Positions 9,477 to 20,512 of a DNA stretch of 35,214 bases are shown here, piece after piece. The stretch covers positions 1 to 35,214 of the forward strand of contig NZ_UQXD01000024.1 of NCBI RefSeq assembly GCF_900544955.1, read 5' to 3'. The stretch's first letter is position 1; each line of letters starts with the position of its first letter. The notes below the pieces were generated by a model. It saw nothing but the letters and a program-made list of their open reading frames with translations, was not told the DNA's origin and ran no database searches. Origin of the DNA: an uncultured Oscillibacter sp. (lineage in GTDB: Bacteria; Bacillota; Clostridia; Oscillospirales; Oscillospiraceae). The position numbers were made by a program, and so were the translations under genes.

Positions 9477-9842
9477 TCACGTCTCCCCCAGCAAGGTCCT
9501 GTGCAGCTCCCCCGTCCTCTGGAACTCCGTCCGTACGGTCTCGTACATCGCCCCGTAGTCGCTGCGCGCCTCCCGCCGGCGCAGGGGCTCCACCATCCGG
9601 CAAACCGCCTCGTACAGCGGCCTCAGCCCCAGGTTGCCCGCCACGCCCTTCAGGGTGTGGGCTGCGTTGAACGCGGCGTCCAAATCGCCATTGTCCAGCG
9701 CCGCGCCCAGCTGCGTGAAGGTTTCATCCTGGGACAGCAATCCCAGAATTCGGAGATAGAAGGACTGGTTGTTCATGAATCGCTCCATCGTCTCCTCGTA
9801 ATTCCCGCCGTAGGCCTCAAACACCTCTTTGAAATCCGGCAT
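9477..9842 (-). CDS. Stand-alone Hpt phosphotransfer protein
   Basis: 121 residues, matching a single histidine-phosphotransfer domain. The motif AAHTLKGVAGNLG, about 60 residues in, carries the phosphorylatable histidine. The rest is an all-helical bundle without transmembrane segments. The ATG at 9842 follows the stop of the cytoplasmic hybrid kinase at 9847 by a few bases, with GAGAGGAG upstream, so the two are co-translated. Such proteins carry phosphate from the receiver of a hybrid kinase to a final receiver. Here the candidate acceptor is the first REC domain of the GGDEF-EAL protein at the head of the operon (inference). Confidence 0.88.
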   Translation of the reverse strand: MPDFKEVFEAYGGNYEETMERFMNNQSFYLRILGLLSQDETFTQLGAALDNGDLDAAFNAAHTLKGVAGNLGLRPLYEAVCRMVEPLRRREARSDYGAMYETVRTEFQRTGELHRTLLGET

Positions 9843-9846
9843 CTTG

Positions 9847-13064
<3,218 letters not shown>

Positions 13065-13086
<22 letters not shown>

Positions 13087-15656
13087 CCGCCTTTACAATG
13101 GTGCTTGGCGTGATACAGCGCCAAATCCACCCGTTTAATCACCGTTTCCAACGGCTCCTCTCCGTTCCACAGCGCAATCCCCACCGAGACGGTGAAGGTG
13201 CGCCCCTCCTCAAACCGGACCTGCGAGAGCGCCCGGCAGATCTCCTCCCCCTTTTCCACGGCCGCCGCCCCGGACTTCATCTGCTTCAGGACGGCGATGA
13301 ACTCGTCGCCGCCGAACCGGGCCACTGCGTCGGTCTTCCGGGTGTGGGCCCGGAGGATCTTCCCAAAGGCGCGGATGAGGCGGTCCCCCTCCATGTGGCC
13401 CAGGGTGTCGTTGACCGCCTTGAAGTCGTCGATATCGAAGAGGTAAAACGCGCAGGGCGCGTCCTCCCTGCACAGCGCGGTCAGCGCGGTCTCCCAGCCC
13501 CGGCGGTTGTACACGCCGGTCATGTGGTCCCGGTAGGCCGCCTCCTGCAAGGCCTGCTCCCGCTTTTGGAAGGAGGCCAGGCGGACGGCGCGGAGCACCC
13601 GGTGGCGCAGGACCTCCTGGCTGTGGGGCTTGTGGGCGTAATCGGCGGCGCCCCGGGCAATGGCCTGGGCCTCCAGCGCTGCGTCCGGCCCGCCCGTGGC
13701 GATGACCGGCGTGCTCCAGGTGGAGGGATCTCTCCTCAGCCCGTCCAGCAGCGTCAGCCCCTGGCCCTCCGGCAGCGTCAGGCTGAGCAGCACCGCCGCC
13801 AGCCGTCCCCGCTCCGCCGCGGCCAGGCGGGCGGCCTCCTCCGCCGTGGCGGCCTCCGCAATCTCAAAGCGGTCGCCCAGGCCCGCCCGGACCCGGCGCC
13901 GGTAGGCGCCGTCCTCGTCCGCCACCAGCAGCACCTGCCCGCCCCGCTCGCCCCCCCGGCGGGGAGCGGCCCCGCCGGCCTCCTCCCGCTCCGGAACCGC
14001 CTGCTCCCGCAGCAGCGCCTCAAACTCTTCGCTGGGCATGGGCTTTGCGAAATAGTAGCCCTGCACATAGTCGCAGCCGATCTCCGTCAAACGCTCCAGC
14101 TGCTCCTTGGTCTCCACGCCCTCGGCCACCACGCTCAGATGCATCCAGCGGGCCAGCTCCATGATAAATTGCAGCACGCCCCTGCTCAGGGGCTTTGCGG
14201 TCTCGCTTTGGATGAACCCCATGTCCAGCTTCAAAACGTCGATGGGCATCTGGTTGAGCATATTCAGGGAGGAGTAGCCGTTTCCAAAGTCGTCCATCTC
14301 CATGACGAAGCCCAGCTGGCGCAGGCGGCTCACCGTCTCGATGATCTGGCCCGGGTTCTCCGTGTAGGCGCTCTCCGTGATCTCCAGGTGCAGCCGGGAC
14401 GGCGGCAGGCCGTATTTCTCCACGGTGCGCATCAAACTGTCGGTGATGTCCGCGTTATAGATGTCCGCCCGGGACACGTTCACCGAGACGGAGATGGGCG
14501 GATAGCCCTTGTCGTCCCACGCCCGCAGATAGGCGCACGTCCGGTCCCACACGAACTGGTCCAGCTTCGTGATGAACCCGTTCTTCTCAAACAGCGGGAT
14601 GAACTCCGCAGGCGAGAGGAACCCCCACTCCGGGTGCCTCCACCGCACCAGGGCCTCGGCCCCGGCCAGCCGGTTCCCCCGGATCTGGTACTTGGGCTGC
14701 AAGTAGACCAGGAACTGCCCGTCCGCCAGGGCGGACTCCATCCCGTCGATAATCATTTGCTGGCGCAGCAGCGCGTTGCGCAGGTGGTCGTCATAGGCGG
14801 CGAAGTGCTTTCCGTACTGCCCCTTGATGCTCCGGGCCGCCAGCAGGGCGCGGTCGCACATCTGCTCCACGCTCACGCCGTGGTCCTCCACGGCGTACAC
14901 GCCCCACTTCATGACCACGCTCTTGGCGTTGGGCAGGGCGTTGACCGCCCGGCCGAAGCGGACAAACATCTCGTCCGTGTAGGCCCTCTCCCGGCGGACC
15001 AGGCAGGCAAACTGGTCCGCGCCCATACGCCCGCAGATTCCGGCGCTGCCCACCGCCCGCCGGTACAGCCCCGCAATGCCCCGGAGGAGCCGGTCCCCCG
15101 CCGCCGTGCCGAAGACGTCGTTGATCAGCTTAAAATTCTCGATGTCCGAGCAGATGATGTCGTAGCGCCGCTCCGGGTCCTTCCAAAGGGTCTCCCGCAC
15201 GCACTGGTAGAAATACGCCTTGCTGTAAAGGCCGGTCAGCTGGTCGTGCTGGAACTGGTTGACCATGGCGGCGGTCTCCCGCAGGTGGATGATACTGGCC
15301 ACCCGGTGCAAAATGATCTGGGGCTTGTAGGGCTTGGCCACAAAATCGGAGGCGCCGTGGGACAGCGCGGCCACCTCGTCGGCCTCGCTGTCGCTCTGGG
15401 TGGTGACGATGACGGGGATGGCGGCGAGGGACGCGTCCGCCTTTACGATGGAGAGGAAGGTGTAGCCATCCATGACCGGCATGACGATGTCCAGCAGGAT
15501 GAGGGAGACCGCCTCTTTCCGCTCCTCCAGAACCGCCAGCGCCTCCCGGCCGTTCTCCGCCTCCCACACATCGTATTCGGCGGAGAGCAGCTCCCGGAGC
15601 ATCGCCCGGTTGATGGCATTGTCCTCCACAACCAAAATCCCTTTTCTCGCGAGCAT
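13065..15656 (-). CDS. c-di-GMP regulator: REC-GGDEF(degenerate)-EAL-REC(degenerate)-GGDEF
   Basis: 863 residues. REC1 has phospho-accepting Asp56 and Lys108. A degenerate GGDEF (GADQF, 212-216) cannot make c-di-GMP. The EAL domain (about 300-550) keeps EALVRW at 334, NVSR, EITES, MDDFGNG at 454-460, LKLD and VQGYYFAKP, so it is probably an active phosphodiesterase. A second receiver (about 574-695) has Ser in place of the phospho-accepting Asp but keeps the lysine (HKP). The C-terminal GGDEF (782-786) is canonical and has an RxxD I-site (RKTD) five residues before it, so it is probably an active, product-inhibited cyclase. I chose ATG 15656 because REC begins at once and GGGAG lies upstream; GTG 15737 would extend it by 27 residues but lacks a ribosome site. 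First gene of the operon. Confidence 0.9.
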
Positions 15657-15755
15657 CCCTGCCCACTCCCTTCCCGCCGCCCGCGCAGAGGTTCCTCCGG
15701 ACGGCGGTTTTCTTTTCTCCCCAGCGGCCTGCGCCACTGTGCTTACTCAGAGATT

Positions 15756-15784
15756 AGTATACTACAAGATCCGCGGCCGCGCAA
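15756..15784 (-). promoter_or_regulatory. Promoter of the c-di-GMP / phosphorelay operon
   Basis: On the minus strand TTGCGC (15779-15784) and TATACT (15756-15761) are separated by 17 bp, about 100 bp upstream of the ATG at 15656. The prophage boundary repeat begins only 19 bp upstream of the -35 box. Confidence 0.5.
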
Positions 15785-15802
15785 CCACCGCCTTTGTCTC
15801 TA

Positions 15803-15817
15803 TGGAATCCATTCGGG
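15803..15817 (+). repeat. Left boundary direct repeat (attL candidate)
   Basis: TGGAATCCATTCGGG is identical to positions 23161-23175. Inside it GAAT-CC-ATTC is a small inverted repeat. Left of it is the host promoter region of the c-di-GMP operon; right of it the prophage replication genes begin. Confidence 0.7.
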
Positions 15818-15832
15818 GCAAGTTTTAATATG

Positions 15833-15883
15833 AAATTGGACAGGTGGTTGGATGCAAATTCCAGTCCGCCTGTCCAATTTTTT
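15833..15883 (+). other. Long hairpin at the left end of the prophage
   Basis: AAATTGGACAGGTGG (15833-15847) pairs with CCGCCTGTCCAATTT (15866-15880) over 15 bp with one T-G wobble, and T residues continue to 15883. It lies between the boundary repeat and the first phage gene. It could be an insulating terminator or attenuator, or part of the phage replication origin; in the circular phage it would sit close to the right-end hairpin array. TAATAT at 15827-15832, just upstream, is a possible -10 box without a good -35. Confidence 0.55.
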
Positions 15884-15905
15884 GGGTAAGGAGGATTAGA
15901 CAAGA

Positions 15906-16196
15906 ATGGAAACGAAAGTGTTGAAAGTGATGCCCCATGAGTTTGAGGGGCAGGACAAAAACGTAATCAAAGGGTCGTATGTCTATTTGTTGGTCACTCG
16001 TTCCAATGGCACCGAGGAAACCCGGCGAATTTTCGTCAGTGATGATCGGATGGCAGAGTGGGCGCATGTGCCGAAAGAAGGCGATATCGTCTATGTGTTT
16101 GCCAAGGATGGGAAGGTGATTGACATGCTTCCTGTTGCGGCCAAAAGTAGTCGGGGCAGTGTTGCCGCTTCTGGTGGTGAATCTGTTCCGTTCTAA
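15906..16196 (+). CDS. Putative phage ssDNA-binding protein
   Basis: 96 residues with no membrane segment. It reads as a compact beta-rich domain (KGSYVYLLVTRSNGTEETRR, EGDIVYVFAKDGKVIDMLPV) followed by a Ser/Gly/Ala tail ending GESVPF. In inoviruses the gene beside Rep usually encodes the gpV-like single-strand-binding protein, which coats the viral strand before Zot-driven extrusion. The assignment rests on position, size and beta-rich composition, not on a recognised family. The C-terminal Pro-Phe recalls the IPF tip of cellular SSB. AAGGAGG lies about 11 nt before the ATG. Confidence 0.5.
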   Translation: METKVLKVMPHEFEGQDKNVIKGSYVYLLVTRSNGTEETRRIFVSDDRMAEWAHVPKEGDIVYVFAKDGKVIDMLPVAAKSSRGSVAASGGESVPF

Positions 16197-16261
16197 GTAG
16201 ATACCGCCCCTTGCCGGTGAATGTCGGGATGATATGCACGGTCAAGGCGGGCCTGGAATAG

Positions 16262-17188
16262 GTGCTGGAAGGCATCGAAACGGGCCACTTGACACCATAT
16301 CGTTTTCCGGGAAGTGGTTGCAATATGGCAGGTTCCGCCGCTCCGCTCTATACCATTCACCAATATGACCAGGGCATCTACAAGGTCGTAGTCTTCAAGG
16401 GAAATCGTGATCCAGATCGTGTTTATGTGCGTGACCGGGAGGAAGAACGGCACAATGACACGAAGCTGGATAACAATTTCTCCCGAGCCCGGAGTATGGT
16501 GCTTCAGTATGCCCTTTGTAATCCTTGGGACTATTTTTTCACGGGGACATTGGACAAAGAAAAGTTTGACCGTCATGACCTGGATACGTACCAGGAAAAG
16601 CTGTCCCAGTTCATTCGGGATAAGCGGAAAGTCTATCAATCAAAGTTCCAGGTGCTTCTGGTGCCGGAACACCACAAAGACGGCGCGTGGCACATTCACG
16701 GCCTGGTCTATGGGTTGCCGGAGGAGGCTCTTAGTGAATTCGCTCCTCCGGCCCCCAGAAAGCTCATAAAGGGCGGTTTTTTCAACTGGCCCGATTACAT
16801 GCGCAAGTTCGGTTTTTGCTCTCTGGGCCGCATCAGAGACCCAGTGGCAACAGCTTTCTATATATCAAAGTACGTCAGTAAGGACCTCGCCCGCCGTGGC
16901 GGCGATTTGGGCAAGCATTTGTATTTTCATAGCCGCCCACTCAAGAGGGCTGAAAAGGTCTCTGACGTGTACTTATATAACCCTGGTTTGGAGGAGTGCT
17001 GCACCCATGAATATGACTTCTGTAAGGTCGGCATGGTCTCGGGTGCACATTGGACCTTTCCCTATCAGTGGAATGGTGCGGAAGCGGTGTCTGAGCAGTT
17101 TTTGGAGGTTCCCGTTCCACTGGACCCCTTGAAAGACTTTAAGCCGTGGACAATAGACCCTTTCTATGAGCAGGTCCGTTTGTTTTGA
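16262..17188 (+). CDS. HUH rolling-circle replication initiator (Rep)
   Basis: 308 residues. It has the three landmarks of HUH Rep endonucleases: WDYFFTGTLD (motif 1, residues 89-98), WHIHGLVYG with the metal-binding His144-x-His146 (motif 2), and FYISKYVSKD with Tyr200/Tyr204 and lysines (motif 3). Such proteins nick the double-strand origin, stay covalently attached through tyrosine and start rolling-circle synthesis of the phage strand. The long start is GTG 16262. ATG 16325 (MAGSAAPLYTI), with GGGAAG upstream, is a realistic alternative that keeps the whole domain. It follows the ssDNA-binding gene and forms the replication module with it. Confidence 0.85.
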   Translation: MLEGIETGHLTPYRFPGSGCNMAGSAAPLYTIHQYDQGIYKVVVFKGNRDPDRVYVRDREEERHNDTKLDNNFSRARSMVLQYALCNPWDYFFTGTLDKEKFDRHDLDTYQEKLSQFIRDKRKVYQSKFQVLLVPEHHKDGAWHIHGLVYGLPEEALSEFAPPAPRKLIKGGFFNWPDYMRKFGFCSLGRIRDPVATAFYISKYVSKDLARRGGDLGKHLYFHSRPLKRAEKVSDVYLYNPGLEECCTHEYDFCKVGMVSGAHWTFPYQWNGAEAVSEQFLEVPVPLDPLKDFKPWTIDPFYEQVRLF

Positions 17189-17199
17189 AGGAGGTAACT

Positions 17200-17457
17200 A
17201 TGAATTCCTTGGTGTCTTTCCTGTGCTGGCTCCTTACTGCGCTTTATATCTTTGCCGCACTTGGCGGTCTTTTGGCCTGGGTAGCCGCAATTCTGCTTTT
17301 CTGCACGGAGCGCGGGCGGAATCTTCGTTATCGCTTCTGCTGGGATGAAGAGCATCGCTGCCGCCAGTGCGAGAAGGGCAGCTATTGCGACGCCGCTTTC
17401 ACGGGCGTGGCCTATCCCTGCTGCCACTTCAAAGAGAAAGAGGACAGGCCTCGTTAA
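17200..17457 (+). CDS. Small membrane protein with Cys-rich tail (phage)
   Basis: 85 residues. One long hydrophobic segment (about residues 5-35, possibly two helices around GGLLAW) is followed by a charged, cysteine-rich tail with an HRCRQC pair, a single Cys (GSYC) and PCCHF. The ATG at 17200 has a perfect AAGGAGG 7 nt upstream. The stop is 3 bp past the stop of the antisense gene at 17454, so the two genes converge. I do not recognise the family. Its place right after Rep and its single membrane anchor would suit a minor virion or assembly protein, but this is only positional inference. Confidence 0.65.
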   Translation: MNSLVSFLCWLLTALYIFAALGGLLAWVAAILLFCTERGRNLRYRFCWDEEHRCRQCEKGSYCDAAFTGVAYPCCHFKEKEDRPR

Positions 17458-17487
17458 GGCTTGTCCTCTCGGCTTTCTCCTTTTTTT
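17439..17487 (+). terminator. Bidirectional terminator closing the phage replication module
   Basis: AGAGGACAGGCC (17439-17450) pairs with GGCTTGTCCTCT (17458-17469), 12 bp with one wobble, then CGGCTTTCTCC and seven T to 17487. On the minus strand the stem is followed by TTTCTCTTTG, so it may also end the antisense gene. It separates replication from structural genes, as central terminators do in filamentous phages. Confidence 0.75.
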
Positions 17488-17606
17488 GCGAGCTTGTATA
17501 GGTTTACGAGCCCCCATATGGAAAGCGGTATTCCAATGGGCCATACGACAATTGCAGTTAAGGATATTCCAATAATTGTAATTATCAAGGCGGTTTTACT
17601 GTTCAT
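17454..17606 (-). CDS. Small antisense membrane protein (50 aa), candidate immunity/regulatory protein
   Basis: ATG 17606 to TAA 17454 encodes 50 residues. It starts MNSKTALIITIIG, continues through a hydrophobic stretch (GISLTAIVVWPIGIPLSIWG) that could form one long or two short membrane helices, and ends in a basic/acidic tail (KLAKKGESREDKP). GAGGG lies 8 nt upstream. It is the only minus-strand gene inside the plus-strand phage module and has its own near-consensus promoter (17660-17687). It converges with the small Cys-rich membrane gene. No family is recognised. Small constitutively expressed membrane proteins in prophages often block superinfection, which is a reasonable but untested guess. 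Confidence 0.6.
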   Translation of the reverse strand: MNSKTALIITIIGISLTAIVVWPIGIPLSIWGLVNLYKLAKKGESREDKP

Positions 17607-17638
17607 TGTAGGTTCCCTCTCTTCATAGGAGGTTTTTT

Positions 17639-19315
17639 GTGAAAAGTATCTGTAGAAAAATTATAGCAGTTTTTTGTTGTTTGGCAATAGTTATTTCTTT
17701 GACTATTGTTCCGACATTTGCCTTTGGTGGGGTTGTCGGTGCCGTTCAATCTTTTTTGGAATGGTCTGCTAATGCTTCGTATGATATGGGCAATGCTTTT
17801 TGGCGGCTTATTTTTGGTGATGATTTTAACTCGGCAACTCAAGAGGAGTTGCAATCTGCCTACGACGTTTACGTCTCCGATCTCCCCGCAACAGGCTTAA
17901 CCTCCAGTGGTACGTTGATCTGGTATCCTAAAGTTACGCAACTTTGTATTAGACTTTTTCCTGCCTCTTCTGGTGATGTCGATCAGTATCTTAATTTTTA
18001 TCCGACTGATGAAGATAGTTCTTTATTTTCAAGTTCTCGAAGGCAATCAGGAAATGTATATCGTGTATCAGGTACGTATATAGGCTCTGGAGGATTCAAA
18101 ACAAATTCTGTTTATTTGGGTATTTCTGTAGATGCTCCAGCTCCTGTTTCTGGATATTATGCGCGGTATGATTCTTTACCTTACACGTTTTCCGCTGTTT
18201 ATAGTGGTGGTTCTCTTCGCTCTTATTCTAATTCTGAGTTGCCGTCCTTTGCTGGAAAAAGTTTTTATTCCATGGGTACTCCATACCAATACTCTTCATT
18301 ACATAGCTTTCAATATTTTTCCATATATAAGGATTACCTTTCTCATTTTACTTTAGATGTTTCTGGTCTTGCTGTGGAGATTACCCCCCTCGAATCCATC
18401 ATCGGGAACAGTAGTTATACTCCTGAAACCCGTGTCGGCTCTATCACCGGCGACTACGGTATTATCGGAGACAACGGCGAGATCACCAAGGTGGACGGTA
18501 ACGTAATCGTGGACGAGAGTAACAACACGGTCTATAACCCCGTCACCAATACCACGACTAATATCACGGACTGGACCTACGACTACAGCACCCGCACCTA
18601 TACCGTCACTCTGGATACCGGAGCAAAGCAGACGATCACCTACGGAGACGAGCATGTGATCATCAACGAGGGCGATACCGTTTATAACGTCTATTACATC
18701 GTCCAGGGCGGCGGAGAGACCCCCGTGGACCCGGAGACTTGTCAGCATCAATATACCTCCGTTGTAACAACGGAACCCACTTGCACCGCCCCTGGTCTTA
18801 AAACCAATACCTGTACGATTTGCGGTAAATCGTACCCGGAAAAGATACCTGCCACGGGCCATACCTGGACCGTAAAACAGCAGGTCCAAACGGTGTACGA
18901 TGAGAATGGTAATCTCGTAACCCAGGGCTATACGATCTACGAGTGCTCTGTGTGCCATGAGCAATATAAAGATCAGGACGGTACCGGTCCGCCCGGTGGC
19001 GGCGGTTCCGGCTCCGATGATTCCGGCGGCAACTGGTTTACGAAACTTCTCGGCAAAATTGGTGAACTCCTCGGTTCCGTCGCTGGCGGTCTGTTAGAGA
19101 TCATCGGTAATGCGCTGCTTGCTGTCTTGGACAGTCTGATTACCCTGGTAACAACCGCCGTTGAAAAGCTCGCTCAACTGGTGAACCTCTTCGGCTCCTT
19201 CGGTGAGGCGCTTCGGGTCCTCTGGACATGGCTGCCGGAGGAGATTATAACCGTCCTTGTCGCTGGCGTTACCGTGGTGATTTTCGTTACCGTCCTCAAG
19301 ATATTCCGACGATAG
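17639..19315 (+). CDS. pIII-like adsorption (receptor-binding) minor coat protein
   Basis: 558 residues. A signal peptide covers about residues 1-28 (hydrophobic run then PTFA). A Ser/Tyr/Gly-rich, probably beta-structured region follows to about residue 245. A repeat-like beta region comes next (SITGDYGIIGDNGEI, NNTVYNPVTNTTTNITD). A four-Cys CxxC-type module starts at Cys368 (CQHQY to CTICG, then GHTW), then a Gly/Ser linker at about 450-464 and an amphipathic and hydrophobic end with a C-terminal anchor (about 535-555, VLVAGVTVVIFVTVLKIF). This matches filamentous-phage pIII: exported receptor domains, Gly-rich hinge, C-terminal membrane anchor. The start is GTG 17639 with GGAGG upstream. 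Codons before about 18370 are markedly AT-rich, those after GC-rich, suggesting an exchanged receptor domain. Confidence 0.75.
   Translation: MKSICRKIIAVFCCLAIVISLTIVPTFAFGGVVGAVQSFLEWSANASYDMGNAFWRLIFGDDFNSATQEELQSAYDVYVSDLPATGLTSSGTLIWYPKVTQLCIRLFPASSGDVDQYLNFYPTDEDSSLFSSSRRQSGNVYRVSGTYIGSGGFKTNSVYLGISVDAPAPVSGYYARYDSLPYTFSAVYSGGSLRSYSNSELPSFAGKSFYSMGTPYQYSSLHSFQYFSIYKDYLSHFTLDVSGLAVEITPLESIIGNSSYTPETRVGSITGDYGIIGDNGEITKVDGNVIVDESNNTVYNPVTNTTTNITDWTYDYSTRTYTVTLDTGAKQTITYGDEHVIINEGDTVYNVYYIVQGGGETPVDPETCQHQYTSVVTTEPTCTAPGLKTNTCTICGKSYPEKIPATGHTWTVKQQVQTVYDENGNLVTQGYTIYECSVCHEQYKDQDGTGPPGGGGSGSDDSGGNWFTKLLGKIGELLGSVAGGLLEIIGNALLAVLDSLITLVTTAVEKLAQLVNLFGSFGEALRVLWTWLPEEIITVLVAGVTVVIFVTVLKIFRR
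17660..17687 (-). promoter_or_regulatory. Near-consensus antisense promoter inside the adsorption gene
   Basis: Minus strand TTGCCA (17682-17687), 16-bp spacer, TATAAT (17660-17665) with an extended TGC just before it. A transcript would start near 17653, run antisense over the start codon and ribosome site of the adsorption gene, and encode the 50-aa protein. Confidence 0.65.
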
Positions 19316-19324
19316 GAGGCGCTC

Positions 19325-19570
19325 ATGCTTGAATCGACTGCATCCCTGGGACAAGCCGTTATAGCCGGTGTCTGGGACCTGTTTTCCACTCCTGTGCCCG
19401 GTTTTACCTTCACCTTCCGGCAGATGTGGCTGGGCTTTGCTGTCTGCTCGTTGTCCCTGCTGCTCCTGAAATATTTGCTTGGCGGCGGCGGTTCCAGTGG
19501 TTCCAGCACTCGTTCCGGCAGTTCCCGGAATCCTAAAATCTCCAAGTCACGAAAGGATGATGAATTTTGA
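19325..19570 (+). CDS. Small phage membrane protein with Ser/Gly-rich basic tail
   Basis: 81 residues. A short N-terminal part (MLESTASLGQAVIAGVWDLF) precedes one membrane helix (about 32-50, MWLGFAVCSLSLLLLKYLL), a Gly/Ser linker and a basic C-terminus (ISKSRKDDEF). GGAGG lies 5 nt before the ATG. The stop overlaps the TTG start of the next gene. By size and order it could be a minor coat protein (pVI/pVII/pIX-like) placed between the adsorption protein and the coat genes. Inference only; no family recognised. Confidence 0.65.
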   Translation: MLESTASLGQAVIAGVWDLFSTPVPGFTFTFRQMWLGFAVCSLSLLLLKYLLGGGGSSGSSTRSGSSRNPKISKSRKDDEF

Positions 19571-20172
19571 AACGCCTCGTCCCGTGCCTCCTGGCCTTGC
19601 TGCTGGTTGCGCTGCTGGCCACTCCGGCCTACGCCGATGAGTCGGCGGAGCCGGATGCCTCCCCGGATATTGTTACGGAAGACTCTGCCCCAGAGGAATC
19701 AGTTGAGGAGCTGCCCTCTGTGGCAGAAACGCCCGTACAGTCTCCTGTCGTGGCAGATGCAAAAAAGGATGAAGAGGGTGTGACGGTCAATGTCACAATC
19801 GCACAGTCTGAAACCCCTGCGGCTGTTGAAGAAGCTGTTGAGGAAAACAGCCCGCCTTTTGAAGAGGATATTCCGGAAGAACCTCCGGCGGTTCGCGTGT
19901 TCTCAGTTTTATCGCCGGATGCGCCGGAAGCTGCTCCATCTGGCGCCGCTCCTCCGGTTATGGCGGACGTGGTAGTTTCTGTTCTGGGCGAGTATCAGCG
20001 CCGGACCTATACCGTTCAGCAGGTGGACACCGATGGTAATGTCATTGCCACCTCCACCGAATACGTCCCCGGCCTCGCTGGCCTGGACTATCCCTGGATT
20101 GCCGGAGCCGTCTTTTTCACCGTGTTTTTGCTTGGTATCTTCAAGCTATTGGGAGGTCTGATGCGCTCATGA
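19567..20172 (+). CDS. Secreted/anchored acidic phage protein
   Basis: 201 residues. A signal peptide (MKRLVPCLLALLLVALLATPAYA) is followed by about 110 residues of acidic Glu/Pro/Ala-rich low complexity. A short folded-looking region (VVVSVLGEYQRRTYTVQQVD) and a C-terminal membrane helix (about 175-195) complete it. The start is TTG 19567 with AAGGA upstream, overlapping the previous stop. The topology is a second pIII-like layout: exported stalk with a C-terminal anchor. It might be a minor virion protein or spacer at the tip. Not recognised as a named family. Confidence 0.65.
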   Translation: MKRLVPCLLALLLVALLATPAYADESAEPDASPDIVTEDSAPEESVEELPSVAETPVQSPVVADAKKDEEGVTVNVTIAQSETPAAVEEAVEENSPPFEEDIPEEPPAVRVFSVLSPDAPEAAPSGAAPPVMADVVVSVLGEYQRRTYTVQQVDTDGNVIATSTEYVPGLAGLDYPWIAGAVFFTVFLLGIFKLLGGLMRS

Positions 20173-20315
20173 CATCTATGGATGCGATGGTCACGTTCTC
20201 TGTCACGTTCCTCGGCGCCGTCGCTGACTTTCTCGCCGCCGAGCCGGTGATCTACTTAGTAAGCCTTTGTCTCCTTTGCTTCGTGGCAAAGCTGATGAAG
20301 ATATTCCTGCCCTGA
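20169..20315 (+). CDS. 48-aa phage membrane protein (coat-like)
   Basis: ATG 20169 overlaps the TGA of the preceding gene (ATGA) and ends at TGA 20315. The 48 residues begin MTSMDAMVTFSVTFLG and contain a membrane helix (EPVIYLVSLCLLCFVAKLM) with a lysine-containing C-terminus. It lies directly before the 54-aa coat candidate. Tight coupling and the structural-module position support a real gene; a small capsid or assembly role is inferred. Confidence 0.6.
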   Translation: MTSMDAMVTFSVTFLGAVADFLAAEPVIYLVSLCLLCFVAKLMKIFLP

Positions 20316-20339
20316 AATCTAAAAGAAAGGAGAACCACT

Positions 20340-20504
20340 ATGGAAGCTTTTCTGGCGATGGTCGGCCAGGGCGTTACCGCGTCCCTGGGCTGGGTCGGCT
20401 CTGTTGCTACCGCCGTGCAGGATACTCCCATGCTGATGGCTGGCGTTGTCCTTGGCTTCGTCGGTCTCGGTATCGGTCTGTTGTCCCGGCTGCTGCACCT
20501 GTAA
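20340..20504 (+). CDS. Candidate major coat protein (pVIII-like), 54 aa
   Basis: ATG 20340 to TAA 20504 encodes 54 residues. An amphipathic N-terminal part (MEAFLAMVGQGVTASLGWVG, TAVQD) leads to a Gly/Val/Leu-rich membrane helix (MLAGV-type, about 32-50) and a short basic end (SRLLHL). AAGGAG stands 7 nt before the ATG, the strongest ribosome site in the structural module. A very large hairpin follows at once, as terminators follow the abundant coat-protein gene in Ff phages. The protein has no obvious cleavable signal peptide. The 48-aa neighbour is the alternative coat candidate. Confidence 0.55.
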   Translation: MEAFLAMVGQGVTASLGWVGSVATAVQDTPMLMAGVVLGFVGLGIGLLSRLLHL

Positions 20505-20512
20505 CCCGCAAG

